64,000 nucleotides of DNA. It comes from an uncultured Clostridia bacterium. GTDB lineage: Bacteria; Bacillota; Clostridia; Christensenellales; Borkfalkiaceae. A program made the position numbers and the translations under genes. This document shows positions 41,481-49,648 of this stretch, in pieces. Position 1 is the first letter of the stretch. Each line of letters opens with the position of its first letter. Where the stretch lies: positions 82,400 to 146,399 of the forward strand of contig CAKQJE010000003.1 in the NCBI GenBank assembly GCA_934247225.1, read 5' to 3'. Below the pieces are notes generated by a model. The model was not told the DNA's origin. It did not search any database and worked only from the letters and a program-made list of their open reading frames with translations.

Positions 41481-43817
41481 ATGAAAAAATCGATACTGTG
41501 TTTATTGCTCGTAATGATTTTGGGTCTTACGCTTGCGGCGACTGCCTGCGGCAAAACGCCCGACAACAGCGGAAACGGCGGCGATTCTTCGGGCGTTTCC
41601 GAAATTTCGGAGAATTTAACGATTTCGGAAAAAGAGAAAAACCTTCGCGTCGGCGAGAGTTATAAAATAGAAGCCGACGGGGACGGGAAATTATCTTTCG
41701 TTTCTTCCGATACGGGCGTCGCCGAAGTTTCGGCGGAAGGCGTTGTTACCGCGATTTCGGACGGAACGGCGTTTGTAACCGTTTCTGACGAAAAAACAAA
41801 GATTACTTGCAGAATAAACGTTATCAAAGCGAGCGATTATATTCGTCTCGGAAGGACGGACGTAGGCGTCGTTAAAGGCGGCGAAGCTTCCGTCGAAGCC
41901 GAAATTATCGAAAACGGCAAGGCGACAGACGGCGAAATTTCCTTTACGGCGGACAGCGACGATCTCAAAATCGTGAAAAACGGGAATTCCGTTACTCTTT
42001 CTTCCGACAAAACGGGATATTACGTCGTTACGGCAAGTTATAAGGCTCTGACGGCGAAAATAACCGCAAAAGTTGTAAACGGGGACGCGAAAATGCTGGC
42101 TACGCCTGTTCTTACGACCGAGAAATGCGAAACGCTCAAATGGAACGCCGTAAACTTTGCGGACGGATACAAGGTGAGCGTAAACGGCGCGGAAGCGGTT
42201 GAAGAAAGGGGAACGGCGTTCGATATAAGCGATTACACGAGCGATCTTAAATACGGCGAAAAAGTCGTTATCGCGGTGAGCGCGATTGCGAAAAACGACT
42301 TCGACTGTCTCGACGGACTTCCCGCAAGACTTGTTTTCTCTCATAATTACGAGGAAGAAATAATCGAGGCTTACACCTGCACGGAGGAGGGAAAAGTTAA
42401 GTACGTATGCGCCGATTGCGGTAAAAATTACGAAAAAGACGGCGTGCTTGCACCCCATAAAATAGTCGACGGCGCGTGCGAGGTCTGCGGCAAAGCCGTC
42501 ACCGAAAAGGTGATGTATCTTTACGATAAAGATAACGAGTGTTATTACGTCGCCGGCGGAGACGCGGGGTTTGACGCGGAAGAAGTTTATATTCTCGCAA
42601 AATACAACGACGGCAAAAACGGCGAGCATCCCGTTAAATATTTCGGTTGCGGCGCGTTCCAGTTCAACGAGACGATCAAAAGGGTGATCGTTCCCGAGAG
42701 TATGACCGAATTCGTCGACGCGAAAGAGGAGTTCAACGTAATCGACCCCGGCAACGGCAATAAAGTTTCCTCTCCTTTAAGAGGTCTCACGTTCGACGGC
42801 TGCATAAACCTCGAATTTGTTTCCGTTCCGGGAATGCATTATTTCCCTGCCGTAGATAAAAGCGAACTTCCTTATCACCACGACAATTTCAGAGATTGTT
42901 ACAAACTTACTCAGATAATAGTCGGCAACGGCTTCTATAACGCGGGCAGAAGCTTTATGAATTGGCTTTATACGCCCGACGGATATGTTCCTCAGACGGA
43001 TATTTACGTTTACGGAACGAGCGTTACCGCGATTGCCACCGATTCTTATCTCATAGGAACGACGAGCGGAGCGAACAACAACCTTCTTACGGGCGACGTG
43101 TTCTATTATGACGAAACGTCGACGAAATGCTTCACCTGGCATTACGGCGAAAACGGAGAGGTTATAACTAACGGCAAACATAATTATAGAAAGGGCATTT
43201 GCAGAAAGTGCGGCACGAGAAACGATTACGGCATAACTTATGCTTACGACTCCGCAAACGAATGCTACTACGTCGGAGATAACAAGACGATAAGCTATGA
43301 GGAAATCGAAATTCTGCCCGAGTTCGACGACGGCGAACACGGCGTTCATCCCGTAAGTTATATCAAAAACGGCGCGTTCAAAACCAATATCAAGTTAAAG
43401 AAGGTAATTCTTCCTTCGAGCGTAAAAAGACTCGACGGATCGGTGTTCCAGAACTGCAAAAATCTTCGTTACGTCTCGATGCTCGGCATAGAGAAGATGA
43501 TTTTCGTAAACATAAACGTACCTTATCAGGAAGGAAAGGTCACAACTGACAATAATTTCTTAGGTTGCGCTAAGCTCACCGTTTTAATCGTAGGCGAAAA
43601 GTTTAATCTTCACCCGAACGGCGGCGACGAACAGCAGTTCCCGAAGCAGAAGTACACGCCCTGCGTGGACATTTATGTTTACGGAACAAGCGTTGTCGAT
43701 TGTTCGATAGGAAACGAAGACAAAAACGGTCTTTTAACGGGCAACGTTTATTATTACAGTGAAACAAAAGCCGATAACTGTTGGCGTTACGTCGACGGCG
43801 AGGCTAAAAAATGGTAA
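41481..43817 (+). CDS. Surface lipoprotein with Big_2 and BspA-type leucine-rich modules
   Basis: This 778-residue lipoprotein has a lipobox Ala-Thr-Ala-Cys (Cys23). A Big_2 domain lies at about 45-115, an Ig-like unit to about 205 and a fibronectin-like stretch near 210-285. Two related modules follow, each opening with a His-x7-Cys-x2-Cys knuckle (Cys-Glu-Val-Cys and Cys-Arg-Lys-Cys) and a short Glu-Cys-Tyr-Tyr-Val segment. Each continues into LRR_5 repeats (Ala-Phe, then Val-Ile-Val-Pro-Glu-Ser or Val-Ile-Leu-Pro-Ser-Ser) and ends in a Tyr-Tyr-x-Glu-Thr ... Trp-Arg-Tyr-Val-Asp-Gly tail. The modules are the same type as in the next gene. AAGGAGGGG precedes the ATG. Such proteins bind host or food polymers in gut bacteria. 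Confidence 0.78.
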   Translation: MKKSILCLLLVMILGLTLAATACGKTPDNSGNGGDSSGVSEISENLTISEKEKNLRVGESYKIEADGDGKLSFVSSDTGVAEVSAEGVVTAISDGTAFVTVSDEKTKITCRINVIKASDYIRLGRTDVGVVKGGEASVEAEIIENGKATDGEISFTADSDDLKIVKNGNSVTLSSDKTGYYVVTASYKALTAKITAKVVNGDAKMLATPVLTTEKCETLKWNAVNFADGYKVSVNGAEAVEERGTAFDISDYTSDLKYGEKVVIAVSAIAKNDFDCLDGLPARLVFSHNYEEEIIEAYTCTEEGKVKYVCADCGKNYEKDGVLAPHKIVDGACEVCGKAVTEKVMYLYDKDNECYYVAGGDAGFDAEEVYILAKYNDGKNGEHPVKYFGCGAFQFNETIKRVIVPESMTEFVDAKEEFNVIDPGNGNKVSSPLRGLTFDGCINLEFVSVPGMHYFPAVDKSELPYHHDNFRDCYKLTQIIVGNGFYNAGRSFMNWLYTPDGYVPQTDIYVYGTSVTAIATDSYLIGTTSGANNNLLTGDVFYYDETSTKCFTWHYGENGEVITNGKHNYRKGICRKCGTRNDYGITYAYDSANECYYVGDNKTISYEEIEILPEFDDGEHGVHPVSYIKNGAFKTNIKLKKVILPSSVKRLDGSVFQNCKNLRYVSMLGIEKMIFVNINVPYQEGKVTTDNNFLGCAKLTVLIVGEKFNLHPNGGDEQQFPKQKYTPCVDIYVYGTSVVDCSIGNEDKNGLLTGNVYYYSETKADNCWRYVDGEAKKW

Positions 43818-43835
43818 ATTTTCAGGAGGACAATG

Positions 43836-46800
43836 ATGAAAAAACTTATTAAATTGTTAATCGCCTTGATGTGCGTTTCGCTCATCGCGGCGGCAATCGT
43901 CTGTTGCGGTCCCGCTTCGGACGGAAGCGACTCGTCCGGCGAACCGACGAGCAGCAGTTCGGTCGAACCCGATTCGGGAAGCAATTCGACGTCGGAAAGC
44001 AAGTCGGACTCGTCGCACACTCATAATTTCGGCACAAAATGGGAAAGCGACGGCAATTTCCATTGGCACGAATGCGAATGCGGCGAAAAAGCCGACAGAG
44101 CGGCTCACGTTATAACCGCTTTAACGGTTAAAACCCAGCCGACCAAAACGACTTATCTCGTAGGCGAGAAGCTCGATAAAACGGGTATGGAAATCGAGGG
44201 AACGTGCGTTTGCGGAAAAATCAACGTCACCGATTTCACGGTGGAATATTCCGACGGCGCGACTTCGCTTAAATACGGCGACACGTCCGTTACTATCCGT
44301 CACGGAAACGTAACGACGACGGTTTCGGTTACCGTGGAAAAAACTACGGTTGCAAAACCTGCCGCGGACGATACCGTTTACACATATAACGGAAGCGAGC
44401 AGACCTATAACATAGCGGCAAGCGAGCTTTACACCGTAAACGGAAACAAGCAGACCGACGCGGGCGAACACACCGTTACGGTTGTTCTTAAAGATAAAGA
44501 ACATACCGCCTGGGCGGATAATTCCACGGACGATTTAACTTTCAAGTTTAAAATCGAAAAGTATACCGCAGCGGTAGTCTGGACGACTGCGGGCGAGTAT
44601 ATTTACAAGGATACCGCGCTTGCCGCACCCACGGCTAAAATCGTAGGGGCGGACGGAAACGACATAGCTTTGACCGTAACGGGCGACGAGCTTAATTCCA
44701 AAGGCGAGCATACGTTCACCGCTTCGACGGATAACGAAAACTACACGCTTACAAACACGACCTGCACCGTAACCGTTAAACTTCACAACGAGATAACGGG
44801 TCTTGAATTCGCGAATATCGCTTACGACGAGGAACCGTCTTACGATAAAGGCAAACTCTCCGTGGTTCACGGCACGCCCGTGTTTACTTACGCTACCGAG
44901 GAAAACGGCGAATATGCTGCCTGGGCGGAAGTAACTAAAAAAATCGGGAAATATTATGTCAAAGCGTATATCGCGGAAGACGACGGATATATTTCCGTTA
45001 CGGCTTACACTTCCTTTAACGTTGCTAAGGGCAATAACTCCGCAAGCATAGAAACCGCAAAACAGACTTATGCGTGCAACGAAACGCCGAGCATAACGGC
45101 TACGGCGGATCACGGAACGGCGACCGTTAAATATTCCGAAAGCGAAAAAGGCGAATTCGTCGAAGAAATTACGTTTGCTCTCGGCAAAACTTATTATGCG
45201 AAAGCGATCGTCGAGGAAAGCGAACTTTATAAGGGCGCGGAAAGTGAGGTAATTTCTTTCTCGATAGCAAATCATAATTACGTAGACGGAAAATGTACCG
45301 TTTGCAGCAAATATAACACAATGGGCGTCGTTTACGAATACGATTCGACAAACGGTTGCTATTATGTAGGCGACAACAAAGCGCTTGACGTTGCGGAGAT
45401 AACCATACTTTCGAAATACAGCGACGGCACTGCAAACGGCGAAAAACCGGTAACGTATATCAGAAATAAAGCTTTCCAGAACAACTCGCATATAATAAAG
45501 GTTATTCTTCCTTCTACCGTTATAAGACTCGACGGCTCTGTATTTGAATACTGCGAAAACCTTGAATACGTTTCTATGACGGGCATAACGGATATGGCGT
45601 TCAAAAACCTCGGTAAGAACGGAATTTACGCTAATGAAACCGAAAACGTCATCACAAACAACAACTTCATAGGCTGTGTAAAACTCACTACGGTTATCGT
45701 AAACAAAAACTTCAATCTTTACGCCGATACCATCGACGCTCAGCAGTTCTACACTGCGGGAGCGACGGCTTGTGCGGATATTTATGTCGACGGAACGAAA
45801 GCGGAAAGCAATATAAGCTGCACCCGTAGCAGTAAGAATAAACTTCTCACCGGTGTAATTTATTACAAAGGTAACGGAACGGATAACTGTGAAGAATGGA
45901 ATTTCGACGGAGACGGAAATATCGTCAGCAAAAGACATAATTTTGTCGACGAAAAATGTACGGATTGTAAAAAGTATAACACGATGGGTGTTGTTTACGA
46001 ATACGATTCGACAAACGGTTGCTATTATGTAGGCGACAACAAAGCGCTTAAAGTTGCGGAAATTACTATTCTTTCGAAATACAGCGACGGCACCGCAAAC
46101 GGTGAAAAGCCGGTAACATATGTCAGAAATAAGGCTTTCCAGAAGAACCCTTATGTAAGAACGGTTGTTTTCCCCGTAAGCGTTGAGAGACTCGACGGTT
46201 CTGTTTTTGAAAATTGCCTAAATCTGGAATATGTTTCTATGACGGGTATAACCGATATGGCGTTCAAAAACCTCGGAACGAACGGGATTTACGCTAATGA
46301 AACCAGCAATGTTATCACAAACAACAACTTCCTGGGCTGCGTAAAACTCACTGCGATTGTCGTAAATAAAAACTTCAATCTTTATGCGGACACGACCGAG
46401 GCTCAGCAGTTTTACGCTACGAGTATGACGGGTTGCGTGGATATTTACGTCGACGGAACGAAAGCCGAAAGCAACGTGAACTGCGCTCGTAGTAGCAATA
46501 ATAAGCTTCTTTCCGGCGTGATTTTATACAAAGGGAATGCGGATAATTGCGGAGAATGGAATTTCGACGAGAACGGAAATATCGTCGGCAAAAAACATAG
46601 CTTTGTCGACGGAAAATGTGCCGTATGCGATGAAATTCAGACCAAAGGCATAATTTATACGCTTAACGAAGAAAAAGACTGTTATTATGTTTCGGCTTAC
46701 AACGGCTCGGATAAAGAAGTATACGTGCTTAGCGAATATAACGGAAAATCCGTTAAATATGTTGCCACAAGCGTGTTTAAGGGAAAAGATATTATTAAAA

Positions 46801-47198
46801 TCGTACTTCCCGAAAGTATTACAAGCTTGGAAGGGTCGGTTTTCTGGGATTGTCAAAAACTCGAATACGTTTCTATGGCGGGCATAACCGATCTCAATTA
46901 CGCAAGCCCATATGGCGGCGGCGGAAGAAACAACAATTTCAGAAACTGCTTCAAACTTAAAATAGTTATCGTAAGCACCGCATTAAAGTCGGAAGTAGGA
47001 CAGTTCGGCTGCGGCGCGGCGGATACGGGAAACAAGAAAATCCTTGATTTCTACGTTTACGGGGCAAGCGGCGCGCCCTCTCTTGACTACAAGACCGCCG
47101 ACGCGAACAATCTTTGCTCCGGAAATGTGTACTATTACAGTGAAACTAAGCTTGAAGGAGCTTGGCATTACGTAAACGGAGTCGCAACTCTCTGGTAA
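43836..47198 (+). CDS. Large surface lipoprotein with Ig-like and three leucine-rich modules
   Basis: This protein has 1120 residues from the second of two adjacent ATGs, which has the better spacing to AGGAGGA. The lipobox is Ala-Ile-Val-Cys-Cys (Cys near 23). A Ser-rich linker leads to a His/Cys-rich stretch (His-Trp-His-Glu-Cys-Glu-Cys near 72), then Big_3-like and MBG-like domains (about 90-480). Three C-terminal modules follow, each starting with His-x5-Gly/Glu-Lys-Cys-x2-Cys and containing Asn-Gly-Cys-Tyr-Tyr-Val-Gly, LRR_5 repeats, and a Tyr-Tyr ... Trp tail. Modules one and two repeat with a 663-base (221-residue) period and are almost identical even in DNA over long stretches; the third is diverged. 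It probably binds a polymer outside the cell. Confidence 0.8.
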   Translation: MKKLIKLLIALMCVSLIAAAIVCCGPASDGSDSSGEPTSSSSVEPDSGSNSTSESKSDSSHTHNFGTKWESDGNFHWHECECGEKADRAAHVITALTVKTQPTKTTYLVGEKLDKTGMEIEGTCVCGKINVTDFTVEYSDGATSLKYGDTSVTIRHGNVTTTVSVTVEKTTVAKPAADDTVYTYNGSEQTYNIAASELYTVNGNKQTDAGEHTVTVVLKDKEHTAWADNSTDDLTFKFKIEKYTAAVVWTTAGEYIYKDTALAAPTAKIVGADGNDIALTVTGDELNSKGEHTFTASTDNENYTLTNTTCTVTVKLHNEITGLEFANIAYDEEPSYDKGKLSVVHGTPVFTYATEENGEYAAWAEVTKKIGKYYVKAYIAEDDGYISVTAYTSFNVAKGNNSASIETAKQTYACNETPSITATADHGTATVKYSESEKGEFVEEITFALGKTYYAKAIVEESELYKGAESEVISFSIANHNYVDGKCTVCSKYNTMGVVYEYDSTNGCYYVGDNKALDVAEITILSKYSDGTANGEKPVTYIRNKAFQNNSHIIKVILPSTVIRLDGSVFEYCENLEYVSMTGITDMAFKNLGKNGIYANETENVITNNNFIGCVKLTTVIVNKNFNLYADTIDAQQFYTAGATACADIYVDGTKAESNISCTRSSKNKLLTGVIYYKGNGTDNCEEWNFDGDGNIVSKRHNFVDEKCTDCKKYNTMGVVYEYDSTNGCYYVGDNKALKVAEITILSKYSDGTANGEKPVTYVRNKAFQKNPYVRTVVFPVSVERLDGSVFENCLNLEYVSMTGITDMAFKNLGTNGIYANETSNVITNNNFLGCVKLTAIVVNKNFNLYADTTEAQQFYATSMTGCVDIYVDGTKAESNVNCARSSNNKLLSGVILYKGNADNCGEWNFDENGNIVGKKHSFVDGKCAVCDEIQTKGIIYTLNEEKDCYYVSAYNGSDKEVYVLSEYNGKSVKYVATSVFKGKDIIKIVLPESITSLEGSVFWDCQKLEYVSMAGITDLNYASPYGGGGRNNNFRNCFKLKIVIVSTALKSEVGQFGCGAADTGNKKILDFYVYGASGAPSLDYKTADANNLCSGNVYYYSETKLEGAWHYVNGVATLW
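45312..46637 (+). repeat. 663-bp in-frame tandem duplication within the lipoprotein gene
   Basis: TATAACAC at 45312 and again at 45975 begins two copies that share long identical runs (the segment coding Tyr-Glu-Tyr-Asp-Ser-Thr-Asn-Gly-Cys-Tyr-Tyr, for example). The period is an exact multiple of three. The duplication is recent compared with the third module, and codon use here is more A/T-rich than upstream. Confidence 0.8.
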
Positions 47199-47220
47199 GA
47201 TTTTACCGTTAAAACAACAT

Positions 47221-47337
47221 CGCCCTGTCGGGAAAAATTATGCCCGACAGGGCAATTTAAAAAGAAAAGCTTTATGCCCGACGGGGCAATTTAAAAAGAA
47301 AAACTTGGTGTCCGACAGGGCGATTTAAAAAGAAGAA
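47221..47337 (+). repeat. Hairpin arm with three tandem partner copies (34-35 bp period)
   Basis: CGCCCTGTCGGG at 47221-47232 can pair with three downstream arms, each followed by ATTTAAAAAGAA: 47243-47253, about 47277-47287 (one mismatch) and 47312-47322. The first pairing would be a terminator-like hairpin for the large lipoprotein; the third gives a perfect 11-bp stem ending 21 bases before the next ATG, next to the purine-rich stretch that serves as ribosome binding site. Confidence 0.7.
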
Positions 47338-47342
47338 AGATT

Positions 47343-48344
47343 ATGAAAAGAATATTTGCTATTATTTTAACTTTCGTCGTTTCGTTTGCCGCGCTTGTCG
47401 GCTGTAACGGCGATAACGGCGGCAACGCAAACAGCGGAAACGGCGGAAGCGGCGGAAGCGGCGGTAACGGCGGCGGACAATCGGCGACGGAGCTTACCGT
47501 CGAGTTTAAGCAGGACGGAAAAGACCCGATAATCAAAAAAGTTAAAAGCGGCGAGAAAATCGCGGAAATTTCCGCGCCCGAAAGCGAGGGCGAAGACCTT
47601 GTTACCGAGTGGAATTTCGATTTCAATAAACCCGTTACCGAAAATTTGACCGTGGGCGTTATTTCGTACACGAAAGGCGTTTCTTTCGCAACCTCTTTCA
47701 AAGGCGACGGCTATAACGTTTCGCCTTACACGGGAGACTCGGAGAGCGTTTTTCTGCCGGATTATTATAAAGGACTTCCCGTTACGGGAATAACGAATTC
47801 GGCGTTTGCGAGCAATGCGAAAATTACTTTCGTGAAAATGCCGTCTTGTCTGAAAACGATAGGCGAACACGCTTTTTATTACTGTATTAACCTTGTTTCG
47901 GCGGATATTCCCAAAACGGTGGAGACGATAGGCGCGTCGGCGTTCGATTCCTGCGTTAAGCTTGTTACCTTAAAACTTCCGCCGAAAATCACCGTCGTTC
48001 CCAAAAGGTTCGCGGTGGGGCATAAATATTCTTTTATCGAAGTACCCGAAGGCGTTACGAAAATAGAGGAATACGCTTTCGCAAACGAGCTTAAAAGCAT
48101 AGTTTTGCCTCTTTCGCTCGAAAAAATCGAGTTCGTGGGTTTGTGGAAAGGTCTTAAAGAAATTTATTATAAAGGAAGCAATATAGATTGGCCGTTAATC
48201 GAAATATCCGACGAAGAATACAACGGTTTTTCGGCGCTTTCGGTCACGAACGACGCGACCGTTTATTACTACTTTGAGCAAAAACCCGAAAAAAGCGGAA
48301 ATTTCTGGCATTACGACGAAGACGGCAACGTCGCTAAATGGTGA
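47343..48344 (+). CDS. Surface lipoprotein with InlB-type and leucine-rich repeats
   Basis: This 333-residue lipoprotein has a lipobox Leu-Val-Gly-Cys (Cys21) and a long Gly/Asn/Ser linker. An InlB-like stretch (Leu-Thr-Val-Glu-Phe-Lys-Gln-Asp-Gly near 57) resembles the lipoprotein encoded at 9174. Residues 125-280 hold LRR_5 repeats of the BspA type (Ala-Phe-Ala-Ser-Asn-Ala, His-Ala-Phe-Tyr-Tyr-Cys, Ser-Ala-Phe-Asp-Ser-Cys). The protein ends with Tyr-Tyr-Phe-Glu-Gln-Lys-Pro ... Asn-Phe-Trp-His-Tyr-Asp-Glu-Asp-Gly ... Lys-Trp, the same tail as in three other proteins of the window. Only a weak GAAGAAAG stretch serves as binding site. Its stop overlaps the beta-helix gene. Confidence 0.78.
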   Translation: MKRIFAIILTFVVSFAALVGCNGDNGGNANSGNGGSGGSGGNGGGQSATELTVEFKQDGKDPIIKKVKSGEKIAEISAPESEGEDLVTEWNFDFNKPVTENLTVGVISYTKGVSFATSFKGDGYNVSPYTGDSESVFLPDYYKGLPVTGITNSAFASNAKITFVKMPSCLKTIGEHAFYYCINLVSADIPKTVETIGASAFDSCVKLVTLKLPPKITVVPKRFAVGHKYSFIEVPEGVTKIEEYAFANELKSIVLPLSLEKIEFVGLWKGLKEIYYKGSNIDWPLIEISDEEYNGFSALSVTNDATVYYYFEQKPEKSGNFWHYDEDGNVAKW

Positions 48345-49648
48345 TTATGGAACGAAAAAACGAAATTTGCCTCAGCGAGCTTGCTGGGCTTGCCGTCGAG
48401 GCTTATAAGGACGGCAGGGTATGGAGCGAGGCGTTTAGTTACGCTATCGAAAACTACAAAAAAATTATTATCCCCGCGGGGAGATATTATATCGATAAAT
48501 CGATCGTCGTTAAATCGGATACCGAAATCGTCGCCGACGAAAACGCCGAAATTATCCTTAAAAAAGGCGTTAAAAGTTTGCTTTTGAGAAACGAGAACGT
48601 TATAGACGGGTCGGATATGCCTATTGACGAAAACGCCGCGAGAGACGAAAATATTTCGATAATCGGAGGAACATGGGGCGAGGAAAACACCGAACGGCTC
48701 GGCTACGGCGAAAGCGGCTGCTATGACGAAAAACACTCGATGGTCGGCGTTTCGACCTGCTTTTTATTCAGTAACGTTAGTAACGTTACACTCGGAAACC
48801 TGACGTTCACTCACACCGCGGGCTTTGCCGTTCAGATAGGAAATATCCGCGATTTCAAGATCGAAAACCTTTGCTTTAAAGATTGTTTCGCGGACGGTTT
48901 GCATATAAACGGCGGCACGAAAAACGGCGTTATAAAGAACCTTTACGGGCATACCGAGGACGATCTTATCGCGCTTAACGCGTACGATTGGGATAATTCC
49001 TCGATAAACTTCGGCGCGATAGAAAACGTTACGGTCAGCGGCGTGAAATGTTCGTCGGGCGGGAACGTGCATAAATCCATTCGCATTCAACCGGGCGTTT
49101 ATCCTTATAAAAACGGCGAAAAAGAGGACTGTTTCGTTAAAAATCTTACCGTAAAGAACGTTTCGGGCGTCGCGTGCTTCAAAATGTATCTGCAAACGCC
49201 TGCATACACGAGCTTGCCCGAGAAAAACGTGGGCGTGGGGAGAATGGAGAACATAGTTTTCGAAAACATTTCCGCCGATACTTCCGAGCCTGTGGACAAA
49301 CAGCCGAATTACCTTTCGGGTAATCCCGTAACGGGCAATTTTGCCGCGTTCGAGGTGGGGAGCAACGTTAAAAATCTTGTTTTTAAAAATGTGAACGCGA
49401 TTTTGAACCGCAAGAAATATCCGAACTCGTTTTTTATGACGGTAGGACCGAAATCGCAGTATATCGCGGATAAAAAACTCGAACTTTTCGACCCGTACGT
49501 TTGCTGCGAGGTTTCGGGAGTTTCGTTTGAAAATGTCTTTATAAACGGCGAAAAACAGGACGATTTAAGCGGATTTATCAAGGAAATTTCTTTCGGGGAG
49601 CTTTATCCCTCGCCGCTTCCGTTCGGCAAAGGAGTTTTAAAAAAATGA
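48338..49648 (+). CDS. Right-handed beta-helix protein, pectin-lyase/GH28-like
   Basis: This protein has up to 436 residues and no signal peptide, so it is predicted to be cytoplasmic. Residues 50-390 show the short repeating strands of a parallel beta helix, for example Ser-Ile-Ile-Gly-Gly-Thr-Trp-Gly near 106 and Phe-Lys-Asp-Cys-Phe-Ala-Asp-Gly-Leu-His-Ile-Asn-Gly-Gly near 183. The last one, with Asp-Gly-Leu-His then His-Thr-Glu-Asp-Asp, is the sort of acidic cluster seen in GH28-like polysaccharide enzymes. Two starts are possible, ATG 48338 and ATG 48347; neither has a good ribosome binding site, and overlap with the previous stop suggests coupled translation. It is 4 bases overlapped with the GH95-like gene. 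It may cut a uronic-acid-containing backbone. Confidence 0.7.
   Translation: MVIMERKNEICLSELAGLAVEAYKDGRVWSEAFSYAIENYKKIIIPAGRYYIDKSIVVKSDTEIVADENAEIILKKGVKSLLLRNENVIDGSDMPIDENAARDENISIIGGTWGEENTERLGYGESGCYDEKHSMVGVSTCFLFSNVSNVTLGNLTFTHTAGFAVQIGNIRDFKIENLCFKDCFADGLHINGGTKNGVIKNLYGHTEDDLIALNAYDWDNSSINFGAIENVTVSGVKCSSGGNVHKSIRIQPGVYPYKNGEKEDCFVKNLTVKNVSGVACFKMYLQTPAYTSLPEKNVGVGRMENIVFENISADTSEPVDKQPNYLSGNPVTGNFAAFEVGSNVKNLVFKNVNAILNRKKYPNSFFMTVGPKSQYIADKKLELFDPYVCCEVSGVSFENVFINGEKQDDLSGFIKEISFGELYPSPLPFGKGVLKK

Noticed and set aside
44535..45938. 467-codon antisense open frame in the large lipoprotein gene
   Set aside because: A shadow frame produced by the repeated sense sequence; no domain or ribosome binding site.
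47242..47337. Three 27-bp repeats considered as a small CRISPR
   Set aside because: The gaps are only 7-8 bases and the repeats are hairpin arms.
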